Assembly (NCBI GenBank): GCA_934424575.1
Contig: CAKRXU010000015.1
Span: 1 to 60,714, forward strand
Source of the DNA: an uncultured Blautia sp.
GTDB taxonomy: Bacteria; Bacillota; Clostridia; Lachnospirales; Lachnospiraceae
Reading direction: 5' to 3'
Length of the DNA: 60,714 nt
Positions 27,155 to 34,434 of the stretch are shown one piece after another (within the stretch, counting starts at the first letter, position 1; each line of letters starts with the position of its first letter). Both the position numbers and the translations under genes were made by a program. The notes beneath the pieces were generated by a model. That model made no database searches, was not told the DNA's origin, and saw only the letters and a list, made by a program, of their open reading frames with translations.

Positions 27155-27892
27155 TTATATCGCTCCCAGAATTTCTCTGGCGTTATTGATCCGTTCTTCT
27201 GATGGTGGTCTGACACCTTCCAGCGGATAAGGGATTCCGAGCTGTTCCCATTTAAAGATACCAAGGGTGTGGTACGGAAGCACTTCGACTCTCTCCACTG
27301 TTTTTAAAGTATGGATAAAATCTGCAAGCCTGTGGAGATACTCATCTTTATCGCTGCCTCCCGGAACCAGTACATGACGGATCCACATCGGTTTTCCCAT
27401 ATCTGACAATTTCCGTGCCATTGCCAGGATATTTTTGTTGGACTGTCCTGTAAGCTTGATATGTTCTTCTTCGTCGATCTGTTTGATGTCGAGAAGGACA
27501 AGATCAGTATACTTCATAAGCTCCAGCCATTTGGAATAAAAAGGTTCTTTTTCTGTGTAAGGATTTGCGCTGGTGTCAAGAGTTGTGTGAACTCCTGCTG
27601 CCTTTGCCTGACGGAAAAGTTCTGTCAGGAAATCTATCTGGAGAAGCGGTTCTCCTCCGCTCACAGTGATCCCACCTTTGTTACCCCAGTAATTCTTATA
27701 GCGAAGAGCCTGTTTCAGAAGCTGAGACGGGGTGTACTGCTGCCCCTCTCCCATTTTCCAGGTATCCGGATTATGGCAGAACTGGCAGCGCATTGCACAT
27801 CCACTCAGGAATATCACATATCTGACGCCCGGTCCGTCTACTGATCCGAAGCTTTCCAGGGAATGGACATATCCTTTGATTTCTTCACTCAT
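27155..27892 (-). CDS. pflA: Pyruvate formate-lyase activating enzyme
   Basis: A 245-residue radical-SAM enzyme that installs the glycyl radical on PflB. The cluster motif CAMRCQFC (C32, C36, C39) differs from the family's usual spacing only in residue identity, and GGITVSGGEPLLQ follows as in other PflA proteins. The start lies two bases after the pflB stop region, so the two genes are co-transcribed. It works under anaerobic conditions in the cytoplasm. Confidence 0.96.
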   Translation of the reverse strand: MSEEIKGYVHSLESFGSVDGPGVRYVIFLSGCAMRCQFCHNPDTWKMGEGQQYTPSQLLKQALRYKNYWGNKGGITVSGGEPLLQIDFLTELFRQAKAAGVHTTLDTSANPYTEKEPFYSKWLELMKYTDLVLLDIKQIDEEEHIKLTGQSNKNILAMARKLSDMGKPMWIRHVLVPGGSDKDEYLHRLADFIHTLKTVERVEVLPYHTLGIFKWEQLGIPYPLEGVRPPSEERINNAREILGAI

Positions 27893-27894
27893 TA

Positions 27895-30150
27895 TTACAT
27901 TCTGTCGTGGCAGGTTCTGGCAATAACATCCAGCTGCTGCTCTCTTGTAAGGTCGATGAATTTAACAGCATATCCGGATACACGGATTGTGAAGTTTGCA
28001 TACTCTTCTTTTTCCGGATGTTCCATAGCATCGATCAGTTTTTCTTTACCGAATACGTTAACATTGAGGTGATGAGCACCCTGATCAAAGTATCCGTCAA
28101 GTACACGAACAAGGTTCTCTGTACGTTCTTCTTCTGTATGTCCCAGAGCATCCGGGTTGATGGTCTGAGTATTGGAGATACCGTCAAGGGCATCTTCATA
28201 GTCCAGTTTTGCAACAGAGTTGAGGGAAGCAAGAAGTCCGTTCTGCTCTGCGCCGTAGGACGGGTTAGCACCAGGTGCCAGCGGCTCGCCTGCTTTTCTT
28301 CCATCCGGAAGGGATCCTGTAGCTTTACCATAAACAACGTTGGATGTGATGGTAAGGATGGAAGTAGTAGGTTTGGAATCACGATAGGTATGGATGTGTT
28401 TCAGTTTCTCAAGGAATGTGGAAAGCAGTGTTGTTGCGATCTCATCTGCTCTGTCATCATCGTTACCATAGCGTGGGAAGTCACCCTCTACGATGAAGTC
28501 TGTTGTGATTCCGTCTTCATCACGAACAGCTTTAACTTTTGCATATTTGATAGCGGACAGGGAGTCTACTACGTGAGAGAATCCAGCGATACCAGTTGCG
28601 AAAGAACGGTCAACCTTTGTATCGATCAGAGCCATCTCTGCTGCTTCATAGTAGTATTTGTCATGCATGTAGTGGATCATGTTCAGTGTTCCAACATACA
28701 GATGAGCCAGCCAGTCCATCATCTTGTCATATTTTGCAATTACTTCGTCATAATCAAGGTATTCAGAAGTAATTGGCTGATACTGAGGTCCTACCTGCTG
28801 TTTTGTCTTTTCATCAACACCACCGTTGATAGCGTAAAGAAGACATTTTGCAAGGTTTGCACGAGCTCCGAAGAACTGCATTTCTTTACCAGTCTCAGTA
28901 GCAGATACACAGCAGCAGATGCTGTAGTCATCGCCCCATACCGGACGCATAACATCATCGTTTTCATACTGAACAGAGCTTGTCAGTACGGAGATGTCAG
29001 CTGTATATTTTTTGAAGTTTTCAGGCAGTCTTGAGGAATACAGAACTGTAAGGTTCGGTTCCGGAGCCGGTCCCATGTTTTCCAGTGTATGCAGGAAACG
29101 GAAGTCGTTCTTTGTTACCATGGAACGTCCGTCCTGTCCCATACCTGCAACTTCCAGAGTTGCCCATACCGGGTCACCGGAGAACAGCTGGTTGTAAGAA
29201 GGAATACGGGCGAATTTAACCATACGGAATTTCATTACCATGTGGTCAACAAGCTCCTGAGCTTCTTTCTCTGTAAGAGTTCCGTTAGCAAGGTCTCTTT
29301 CGATATAAACATCAAGGAATGTGGAGATACGTCCAACACTCATTGCAGCACCATTCTGAGTCTTGATTGCTGCCAGATATCCAAAGTACAGCCACTGGAA
29401 TGCTTCTCTTGCATTCTTAGCCGGCTCGGAAATATCAAATCCGTATGCTTCAGCCATAACCTTCATGCCTTTGAGAGCGCGGATCTGATCAGCGATCTCT
29501 TCACGAAGCTGAAAGTCATAACGTCTCATACCCTGACGGTCGCATGCTGCAAAGTCTTTCTGTTTTCCTTCGATCAGAGCATCGATACCATACAGAGCAA
29601 CTCGTCTGTAGTCACCAACGATACGTCCACGTCCGTAAGTATCTGGAAGACCTGTAAGGATCTTGCTGTGACGGGCTAATTTCATCTCTGGTGTGTAGAT
29701 ATCAAATACACCCTGGTTATGTGTTTTGAATTCATAGTTGTGGAATACGTCTTTGATCTTGTCGCTTACTTTATATCCGTAAGTTTCGCAGGCCTGCTCT
29801 GCCATTTTGATTCCACCGTACGGCATGAATGCACGTTTCAGCGGTTTGTCAGTCTGAAGACCAACAACTGTTTCAAGATCTTTGAGATCTTCGTCAATGT
29901 ATCCCGGACCATATGCTGTCAGAGATGTAACAACCTCTGTCTCCATATCCAGAACGCCGCCTTTTGCACGTTCTTCTTTCTGCAGTTCCTGAAGTTTTCC
30001 CCACAGTTTGTTTGTTGCTTCTGTTGGTTCTTCCAGGAAGGAAGCATCTCCGTCATATGGTGTGTAGTTCATTGAGATAAAGTTACGAACGTCGATTTTT
30101 TCTTTCCAACGGTTTCCTTTGAAACCTTCCCACTGTGAAAAGTTTTTCAT
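27895..30150 (-). CDS. pflB: Formate C-acetyltransferase (pyruvate formate-lyase)
   Basis: A 751-residue glycyl-radical enzyme converting pyruvate and CoA to acetyl-CoA and formate. The active-site cysteines lie in YSICCCVSATETG and the radical glycine in IRVSGYAVKF (G726). The ATG at 30150 follows AGAGAGGTG; a longer frame starting at 30243 lacks a ribosome site and overlaps the leader. The CCC in place of the more common ACC before the catalytic pair is a small oddity. It is first in the pflB-pflA operon. Confidence 0.97.
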   Translation of the reverse strand: MKNFSQWEGFKGNRWKEKIDVRNFISMNYTPYDGDASFLEEPTEATNKLWGKLQELQKEERAKGGVLDMETEVVTSLTAYGPGYIDEDLKDLETVVGLQTDKPLKRAFMPYGGIKMAEQACETYGYKVSDKIKDVFHNYEFKTHNQGVFDIYTPEMKLARHSKILTGLPDTYGRGRIVGDYRRVALYGIDALIEGKQKDFAACDRQGMRRYDFQLREEIADQIRALKGMKVMAEAYGFDISEPAKNAREAFQWLYFGYLAAIKTQNGAAMSVGRISTFLDVYIERDLANGTLTEKEAQELVDHMVMKFRMVKFARIPSYNQLFSGDPVWATLEVAGMGQDGRSMVTKNDFRFLHTLENMGPAPEPNLTVLYSSRLPENFKKYTADISVLTSSVQYENDDVMRPVWGDDYSICCCVSATETGKEMQFFGARANLAKCLLYAINGGVDEKTKQQVGPQYQPITSEYLDYDEVIAKYDKMMDWLAHLYVGTLNMIHYMHDKYYYEAAEMALIDTKVDRSFATGIAGFSHVVDSLSAIKYAKVKAVRDEDGITTDFIVEGDFPRYGNDDDRADEIATTLLSTFLEKLKHIHTYRDSKPTTSILTITSNVVYGKATGSLPDGRKAGEPLAPGANPSYGAEQNGLLASLNSVAKLDYEDALDGISNTQTINPDALGHTEEERTENLVRVLDGYFDQGAHHLNVNVFGKEKLIDAMEHPEKEEYANFTIRVSGYAVKFIDLTREQQLDVIARTCHDRM

Positions 30151-30243
30151 TTTGCACCTCTCTAAAATATAATTTATTCCGCGTATGTCCAGTCTAACTT
30201 TTCTTGCAAAAGAAAAATAAGACCGGAATCTTATTAGTTTCAA

Positions 30244-30299
30244 GTGAACACTCCCTTGTTCACGCCGCTAGTGTACACTATGAAATATGCCGTTGTCAA
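30244..30299 (-). promoter_or_regulatory. pflB promoter with downstream inverted repeat
   Basis: TTGACA (30299-30294), an 18-base spacer and TACACT (30275-30270) form the promoter. GTGAACA-N6-TGTTCAC (30244-30263) is a perfect 7-bp inverted repeat around the expected transcription start and could be a repressor site. It is not an obvious Rex box. Confidence 0.7.
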
Positions 30300-30414
30300 T
30301 CGATTAGCGCATGCTTTTAATTTAATACAATTTGTAGTCTTGTAATGATACTTTTTATCAACATCTTGTGGTTTTGTATTTTTTTACGTCCAAAAAATGT
30401 ACTCAGAAAAATAC

Positions 30415-30441
30415 AAAAAAAGCAGCCTTTCCGCTGCTTTT
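30415..30441. terminator. Terminator of the TetR gene
   Basis: AAAAGCAGC/GCTGCTTTT with a six-base loop and a long T-run on the minus strand, overlapping the TetR stop codon. Confidence 0.88.
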
Positions 30442-31075
30442 ATATTTCCCCGTTCCACACATCAATATGCAGAAGCTGGAACAATAATGCAAATACTGTT
30501 TTGTAGATCGTTCGTGCCTTGAGAGCTGTCTTGTCCATATATCCAAGATGCATTTTGACTGCTACAGATACGGTGCTGTCGATGATGTTGGACACGATGA
30601 CCTCCGGATCCATCAGATCGGACACCCCAAACATCCTGCCGGTCTCTACCATATAATTAACGAATACTTCAAAGCTCTGCTGCCGCACCTCAAGGATCTT
30701 CTTAGTATAGTGTGCTGACTGATAAAATCTCCAGTAAAAAATGGTCTGCTCCGGATCACTCATAAGGAATTCCCAATATGCACTCCAGAGAGTCCAGCAC
30801 ATAGATTCCAGATCCTCTGCTGTCTTAAGCTCTGCCTTCTGATTCTGGATCAGATTCCGGATCATTCCCGCAACCTTGCCATCTACTTCAAAAAAAGATG
30901 TCTCCATCAGATCGAACAGATCCTTGTAACACTGATAAATATACGGGTCGGAAAGCCCGCATCCCTTTGATACTTTACGGACGGTAACGCCTTCGATGCC
31001 TTCTTCTGCTACTACTTTATATATGGAACGCTGAAGTCTTTCTTTTAATTCTTCTTTTGTGTATTTTCGAGCCAT
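30440..31075 (-). CDS. TetR family regulator under c-di-GMP riboswitch control
   Basis: A 211-residue TetR-type regulator. The N-terminal HTH covers about residues 12-58 (VRKVSKGCGLSDPYIYQCYK), followed by an all-helical ligand domain with many aromatics (LWSAYWEFLM, FYWRFYQSAHY). The start at 31075 follows AAGGAGGG; the open frame upstream runs through a riboswitch and is not coding. It lies divergent from the TerD/AIM24 genes and is the only regulator in the Ter island, so it may control that island. Its transcription passes through a c-di-GMP-I aptamer and terminator. Confidence 0.9.
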   Translation of the reverse strand: MARKYTKEELKERLQRSIYKVVAEEGIEGVTVRKVSKGCGLSDPYIYQCYKDLFDLMETSFFEVDGKVAGMIRNLIQNQKAELKTAEDLESMCWTLWSAYWEFLMSDPEQTIFYWRFYQSAHYTKKILEVRQQSFEVFVNYMVETGRMFGVSDLMDPEVIVSNIIDSTVSVAVKMHLGYMDKTALKARTIYKTVFALLFQLLHIDVWNGEI

Positions 31076-31149
31076 TACACCCTCCTTCTGTATGCCGTTG
31101 ATTTGGTTAAATTTGACCGAATCCCGACTGCTGACTCCGCTTTTTACAT

Positions 31150-31187
31150 AAAAAAAGCAAGACAGCAGAGGGATTCTCTGTTCTTGC
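31150..31187 (-). terminator. Riboswitch-linked intrinsic terminator
   Basis: On the minus strand GCAAGAACAGAG pairs with CTCTGCTGTCTTGC (small internal bulge), followed by seven Ts. Its 5' arm overlaps the 3' closing strand of the aptamer, so aptamer folding and termination should exclude one another. Confidence 0.85.
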
Positions 31188-31262
31188 AACTGGCTGGCTC
31201 GTTCTCGGCCCCTATAGCTTTGCGTCACTGCGTTACCACAGCTTTGCCTTTATGAAGTTAAG
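31180..31262 (-). promoter_or_regulatory. c-di-GMP-I (GEMM-I) riboswitch aptamer
   Basis: Reading the minus strand, the conserved blocks appear in order: AAAGGCAAAGC, a stem CTGTG-GTAA-CGCAG capped by a GNRA tetraloop, GTGACGCAAAGC, then TATAGGGGCC, a loop, GAGCC and AGCCAGTTGC. These are the hallmarks of the GEMM-I class, including the GACGCAAAGC segment and the receptor for the tetraloop. The closing stem pairs CTTAAC with GTTGCAAG imperfectly. Because that 3' strand is shared with the terminator, binding of c-di-GMP would be expected to favour read-through into the TetR gene (an ON switch); this direction is inferred. Confidence 0.93.
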
Positions 31263-31265
31263 TTC

Positions 31266-31294
31266 ATGGTAACGTAAATTCTGCATTTTTTCAA
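31266..31294 (-). promoter_or_regulatory. Promoter of the riboswitch-TetR transcript
   Basis: TTGAAA (31294-31289), a 17-base spacer and TACCAT (31271-31266) place the transcription start just ahead of the aptamer. Confidence 0.75.
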
Positions 31295-31376
31295 GGGTTT
31301 TGATCCAAATAAGTAAAAATTAATGTAAATGTTAAAGTAAATATTAACCTGATTTATTTTAATTCATGGTGTAACA

Positions 31377-31385
31377 TGGTATGAT
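31377..31385 (+). promoter_or_regulatory. Extended -10 promoter of the TerD-AIM24 genes
   Basis: TGGTATGAT is an extended -10 about 48 bases before the TerD start, with no good -35. It is divergent from the riboswitch promoter. Confidence 0.5.
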
Positions 31386-31432
31386 TAGAACAGTGAACAA
31401 TGTAGTATCAATAAAATACGGGGAGGTAAACT

Positions 31433-32236
31433 ATGTTTCAAATTCCCACAAAGATCGAACCGGCATATACCGCCGGGAACGTTCTTACACTTAACCAGCG
31501 AAAGATCCAGCCTGCTCTGCACAGGGGAAATATTCTTTCTGTAAATTTGAAGAAAACTTCATCTGGCCATGTACAGGAAAATCCCAAAAGGACGCAGGCT
31601 TATCGACAGCCAGAACCAGCACCTGTAACTCCGGCAGTATCTCCGGTATCATCTGCTCCGCAAAAGCAAGCTATCCCGACTCTTCGCAATATCATACAGA
31701 AGGGCCAGAAAGTCCGTATCGGCACGGTCGGGCAGCTTCCAAAGGTGCGTGTTGCACTTGGCTGGAACGTCTCTAACCCTCAGTGTGATATCGATTTATC
31801 CGCTTATCTTCTGGATGCTTCAGGCAAGGTTCCCGGCGATGACTGGTTTGTTTTTTACGGACAGACACTGAGCCCCGACGGAAGTGTTGCCCTGTATGTA
31901 AACGGCTCCAGGGCAGACCGTGAATATGCGGATATTGATTTTTTCAAACTCAATACTTCCATCCGAAAGATTGTTTTTGTCCTTACGATCAATGAGGCAC
32001 TGGAACGGCACCTGAATTTCAGCATGGTCAAAGATGCTTATATCCGGCTTCTCGATCCGGATTCCGGTCAGGAAATCTACAGTTTCATGCTGACTGACTA
32101 TTATGACAATGTCACATCCATGATGCTCGGCGAGATTTACTTACATAATACAGAATGGAAATTCAACGCCATCGGAAACGGCGTCGCCAGAGATCTGGCG
32201 GGGCTCTGCCAGTTATACGGCGTTGAGACAAACTAA
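31433..32236 (+). CDS. TerD family protein with an N-terminal extension
   Basis: A 267-residue protein. Residues from about 88 on form a TerD domain, a Ca2+-binding beta-sandwich associated with tellurite resistance and membrane-linked stress, with ALGWNVSNPQCDIDLSAYLLD and the ending EWKFNAIGNG. The first 85 residues are unusual: two similar short units (GNVLTLNQ and GNILSVNL) followed by a Pro/Ser-rich linker (about 58-80). AGGT-type ribosome site (GGGGAGGT) precedes the ATG. It lies upstream of aim24 and divergent from the TetR gene. Confidence 0.9.
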   Translation: MFQIPTKIEPAYTAGNVLTLNQRKIQPALHRGNILSVNLKKTSSGHVQENPKRTQAYRQPEPAPVTPAVSPVSSAPQKQAIPTLRNIIQKGQKVRIGTVGQLPKVRVALGWNVSNPQCDIDLSAYLLDASGKVPGDDWFVFYGQTLSPDGSVALYVNGSRADREYADIDFFKLNTSIRKIVFVLTINEALERHLNFSMVKDAYIRLLDPDSGQEIYSFMLTDYYDNVTSMMLGEIYLHNTEWKFNAIGNGVARDLAGLCQLYGVETN

Positions 32237-32251
32237 CGGGAGGATACTCTT

Positions 32252-32956
32252 ATGATCAAATTTGAAACCATAAACGAACTGACACTCAAAGTCACCACTA
32301 CAGGCAATGACGTTATCTTCACCAAAACCGGTGCTTTTATCGCAGGCGACTGCAGCGGCAACACCAATTACCGCTTCGAAAAAGTCCTTCTCGGACCGCA
32401 GAAAAGTCTCGCACAGGCAGCACTCGGCTCCCTGATGCGCCGCGTCACCGGTGAAAACATCCCTCTTACCAAAGTCACCATGAACGGTCCATCCGAAACC
32501 TATTACGCAGAAAGCGCACAGCATGTTCTGGTCTATAAACTGGAACCGGGCGAAACGATCTCTGTCGAATCCGAAAACCTGCTTGCTTTTACGCAGGACT
32601 GCAAATACAGCGTGCGTTTCATCGGTGTCGGTGTTTTATCCCAGAAAGGCCTTGCTACTACCACGCTTACCGGCAACGGAAATGATGCTTACGTAGCCGT
32701 TATCACCGACGGAAACCCGATCGCACTCAGCAACGTACAGTCTCACAATACCATCTCTGTCGATCCGGACGCTGTGATCTGCTGGATGGGCAATGGCGCC
32801 TGCGACCCGCGCATCACAACAGATGTCAACTGGAAAACCTTTATCGGACAGGCTTCTGGCGAATCTTATGCATTTGAATGGCATGGCGGAATTCCGGTAA
32901 CTGTTATCATTCAGCCTTCTGAACGCAGCGGCGGTATCCGCGTTGCAATCGAGTGA
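32252..32956 (+). CDS. AIM24 family protein
   Basis: A 234-residue protein of the AIM24 family, a duplicated beta-helix-like fold of unclear biochemical role that is often found with Ter genes. Repeated patterns GDCSG, LGP, GLATTTLTGNG and a C-terminal GGIRVAIE are typical. It follows the TerD gene by 15 bases with GGGAGG upstream. Its stop codon touches the right end of a TnpB element, whose last bases may even supply the TGA. Confidence 0.88.
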   Translation: MIKFETINELTLKVTTTGNDVIFTKTGAFIAGDCSGNTNYRFEKVLLGPQKSLAQAALGSLMRRVTGENIPLTKVTMNGPSETYYAESAQHVLVYKLEPGETISVESENLLAFTQDCKYSVRFIGVGVLSQKGLATTTLTGNGNDAYVAVITDGNPIALSNVQSHNTISVDPDAVICWMGNGACDPRITTDVNWKTFIGQASGESYAFEWHGGIPVTVIIQPSERSGGIRVAIE

Positions 32957-33130
32957 CATGCTCCCACCACTTAAATCTTACAGATTTTGAAGTGGGGGCT
33001 TCCTGCTCGATTGCCCTTCAGGGCAAAGCTAAAACAGGCTATCCCCGCGTGCCCCGCGGTTCTTTTTTATCTGGTTACAGATTTTTCTCTGTGCCGCTAC
33101 GCACATTTTTTATATATCTTTTTTCCTTCT
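32954..33130 (-). ncRNA. Probable omega RNA (reRNA) of TnpB
   Basis: The 3' end of tnpB and the right end of IS605 elements encode the guide RNA. Here the non-coding stretch after the tnpB stop is structured and ends in the terminal hairpin. The guide would be read from flanking DNA, beginning about TCGATTGCAACGCGG, which is the end of aim24. The 5' limit is not visible from sequence. Confidence 0.6.
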
Positions 33131-34203
33131 TTCAGGATATTAACAGCCGCATTCACATCCCGGTCCATCCGATTTCCACATTCACATATGTAGATCCGTT
33201 CTGACAAAGCCAGTTCTTTCTTCTTATTTCCACATACGCTGCATATCTTACTGGACGCAAAATAGCGGTCTACTTTTATAAGATATTTTCCACGTTCTTC
33301 CAGCTTATATCCAAGCATCGAAAGGAACTGCCCATATCCGTTATCCTGTATCCCTTTTCCAAAATGCAGACCTCCGGCTATCCCTTTCAGGTTCAGATCT
33401 TCCACACATACCGCATCATACTTCTCTGCAAGATCATGACTGAGCTTATGATGGAAATCTTTCCTCTGGTTCTTTATCCTTTCATGACATAATGCAACCC
33501 TTTTCTTCTGTTTCTGGTAGTTCCTGCTGCCTTTTTCACACCTAGAAAGCTTTCTCTGTTCCCGGGCAAGCTTTTTCTCAGCACTCCGGTAGAACATCGG
33601 ATATCCGGCTCTTTCTCCGGTAGAAAATACACATAGCCCATGCATGGCAAAATCAATCCCCAGAAATTTTTCTGCCTGTCTTTTCTCCGCTGTTTGGTTT
33701 TCACAGTCGAACAACAGACTTGCAAAATATTTTCCGGATACTTCCCTGCTTACAGTCACTGATTTCAGTTTCCATCCCTCCGGTATCGAACGATGAAGTT
33801 TTATTTTTATGGGTGTCATCTTTGGCAGTTTCAGAGACTTTTCCTGCAGGCAGATATTTCCATTTACCATATTCGTTGTATAAGATTTCCGGGAATGTTT
33901 TTTTGATTTATAATTTGGAAATCCCACTTTCGGTTCCCGAAAAAATTTCCGGAAGGCTCCTTCCAGGTTCCTCTGCACATTTGCCAGTGCAAGAGAATCT
34001 GCTTCTTTCAGCCATGGATATTCTTTTTTATATCCGGCCGGTGTATTTTTCAGCATCTTTTTTTCTTTCTGGTAATAACTGATCTTATCTGCAAGCATCT
34101 GGTTATAAAGAAAACGGCAGCAGCCGATTGTTTTCTCTATCTGAATTATCTGCTCTTTATTTGGATAGATCCTTATTTTTACTGCCCGGTTTATCTTTCT
34201 CAC
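33097..34203 (-). CDS. tnpB: RNA-guided endonuclease TnpB
   Basis: A 368-residue TnpB, the compact ancestor of Cas12. The N-terminal HTH region is basic (KIRIYPNKEQ). RuvC residues are intact: D184 in LGIDFAMHG, E268 in CVEDLNL and an aspartate in MDRDVNAA (347/349). The zinc finger is CSVC-N15-CEC (C321, C324, C340, C342). Nothing is truncated or frameshifted, so it is likely active. It would cut DNA matching the guide next to a short target-adjacent motif. Confidence 0.93.
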   Translation of the reverse strand: MRKINRAVKIRIYPNKEQIIQIEKTIGCCRFLYNQMLADKISYYQKEKKMLKNTPAGYKKEYPWLKEADSLALANVQRNLEGAFRKFFREPKVGFPNYKSKKHSRKSYTTNMVNGNICLQEKSLKLPKMTPIKIKLHRSIPEGWKLKSVTVSREVSGKYFASLLFDCENQTAEKRQAEKFLGIDFAMHGLCVFSTGERAGYPMFYRSAEKKLAREQRKLSRCEKGSRNYQKQKKRVALCHERIKNQRKDFHHKLSHDLAEKYDAVCVEDLNLKGIAGGLHFGKGIQDNGYGQFLSMLGYKLEERGKYLIKVDRYFASSKICSVCGNKKKELALSERIYICECGNRMDRDVNAAVNILKEGKKIYKKCA

Positions 34204-34382
34204 CCTGACTTTCTATATACTGACGGATTGATTTTATTTCTACGAACATATTGTTCTTTCTTTATTATAATATATTTGTTTTATAAGAACAAGTGTTTTT
34301 ATAAATTATTCGAGCAGATATGCTCAAAGGTGCAATTCATCCCTTCACCTATAGAGGTGAGGGAATTCTTGCTACATTTGTT

Positions 34383-34419
34383 AAAAAAATATCCCCTGCC
34401 ACTTTGGCAGGGGATATTT
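34383..34419. terminator. Strong hairpin terminator after the Ca2+-ATPase
   Basis: AAATATCCCCTGCCA and TGGCAGGGGATATTT form a perfect 15-bp stem with a short loop. The minus strand continues into a run of Ts. Before the IS insertion it may also have ended the aim24 transcript from the other side. Confidence 0.9.
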
Positions 34420-34434
34420 CAAAATCAGCTCTTT

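Larger units (their letters stand above)
32954..34380 (-). mobile_element. IS200/IS605-type element carrying only tnpB (IS1341-like)
   Basis: The element is oriented on the minus strand. The left end (about 34321-34380) has the subterminal hairpin AATTCATCCCTTCACC/GGTGAGGGAATTC. The right end (about 32954-33000) has GAAGCCCCCACTTC and AAGTGGTGGGAG forming the terminal hairpin, then ATGTCAC. No Y1 transposase (tnpA) is present, so movement would need one in trans. It sits between the convergent aim24 and Ca2+-ATPase genes without breaking either. Exact ends are estimated to within a few bases. Confidence 0.85.

Noticed and set aside
27907..29034. A 375-codon plus-strand frame opposite pflB
   Set aside because: Antisense of pflB; codon bias explains its length and no family is seen.
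32954..34380. A disrupted aim24 gene
   Set aside because: The AIM24 protein looks complete to its usual end; the element sits after the last codon.
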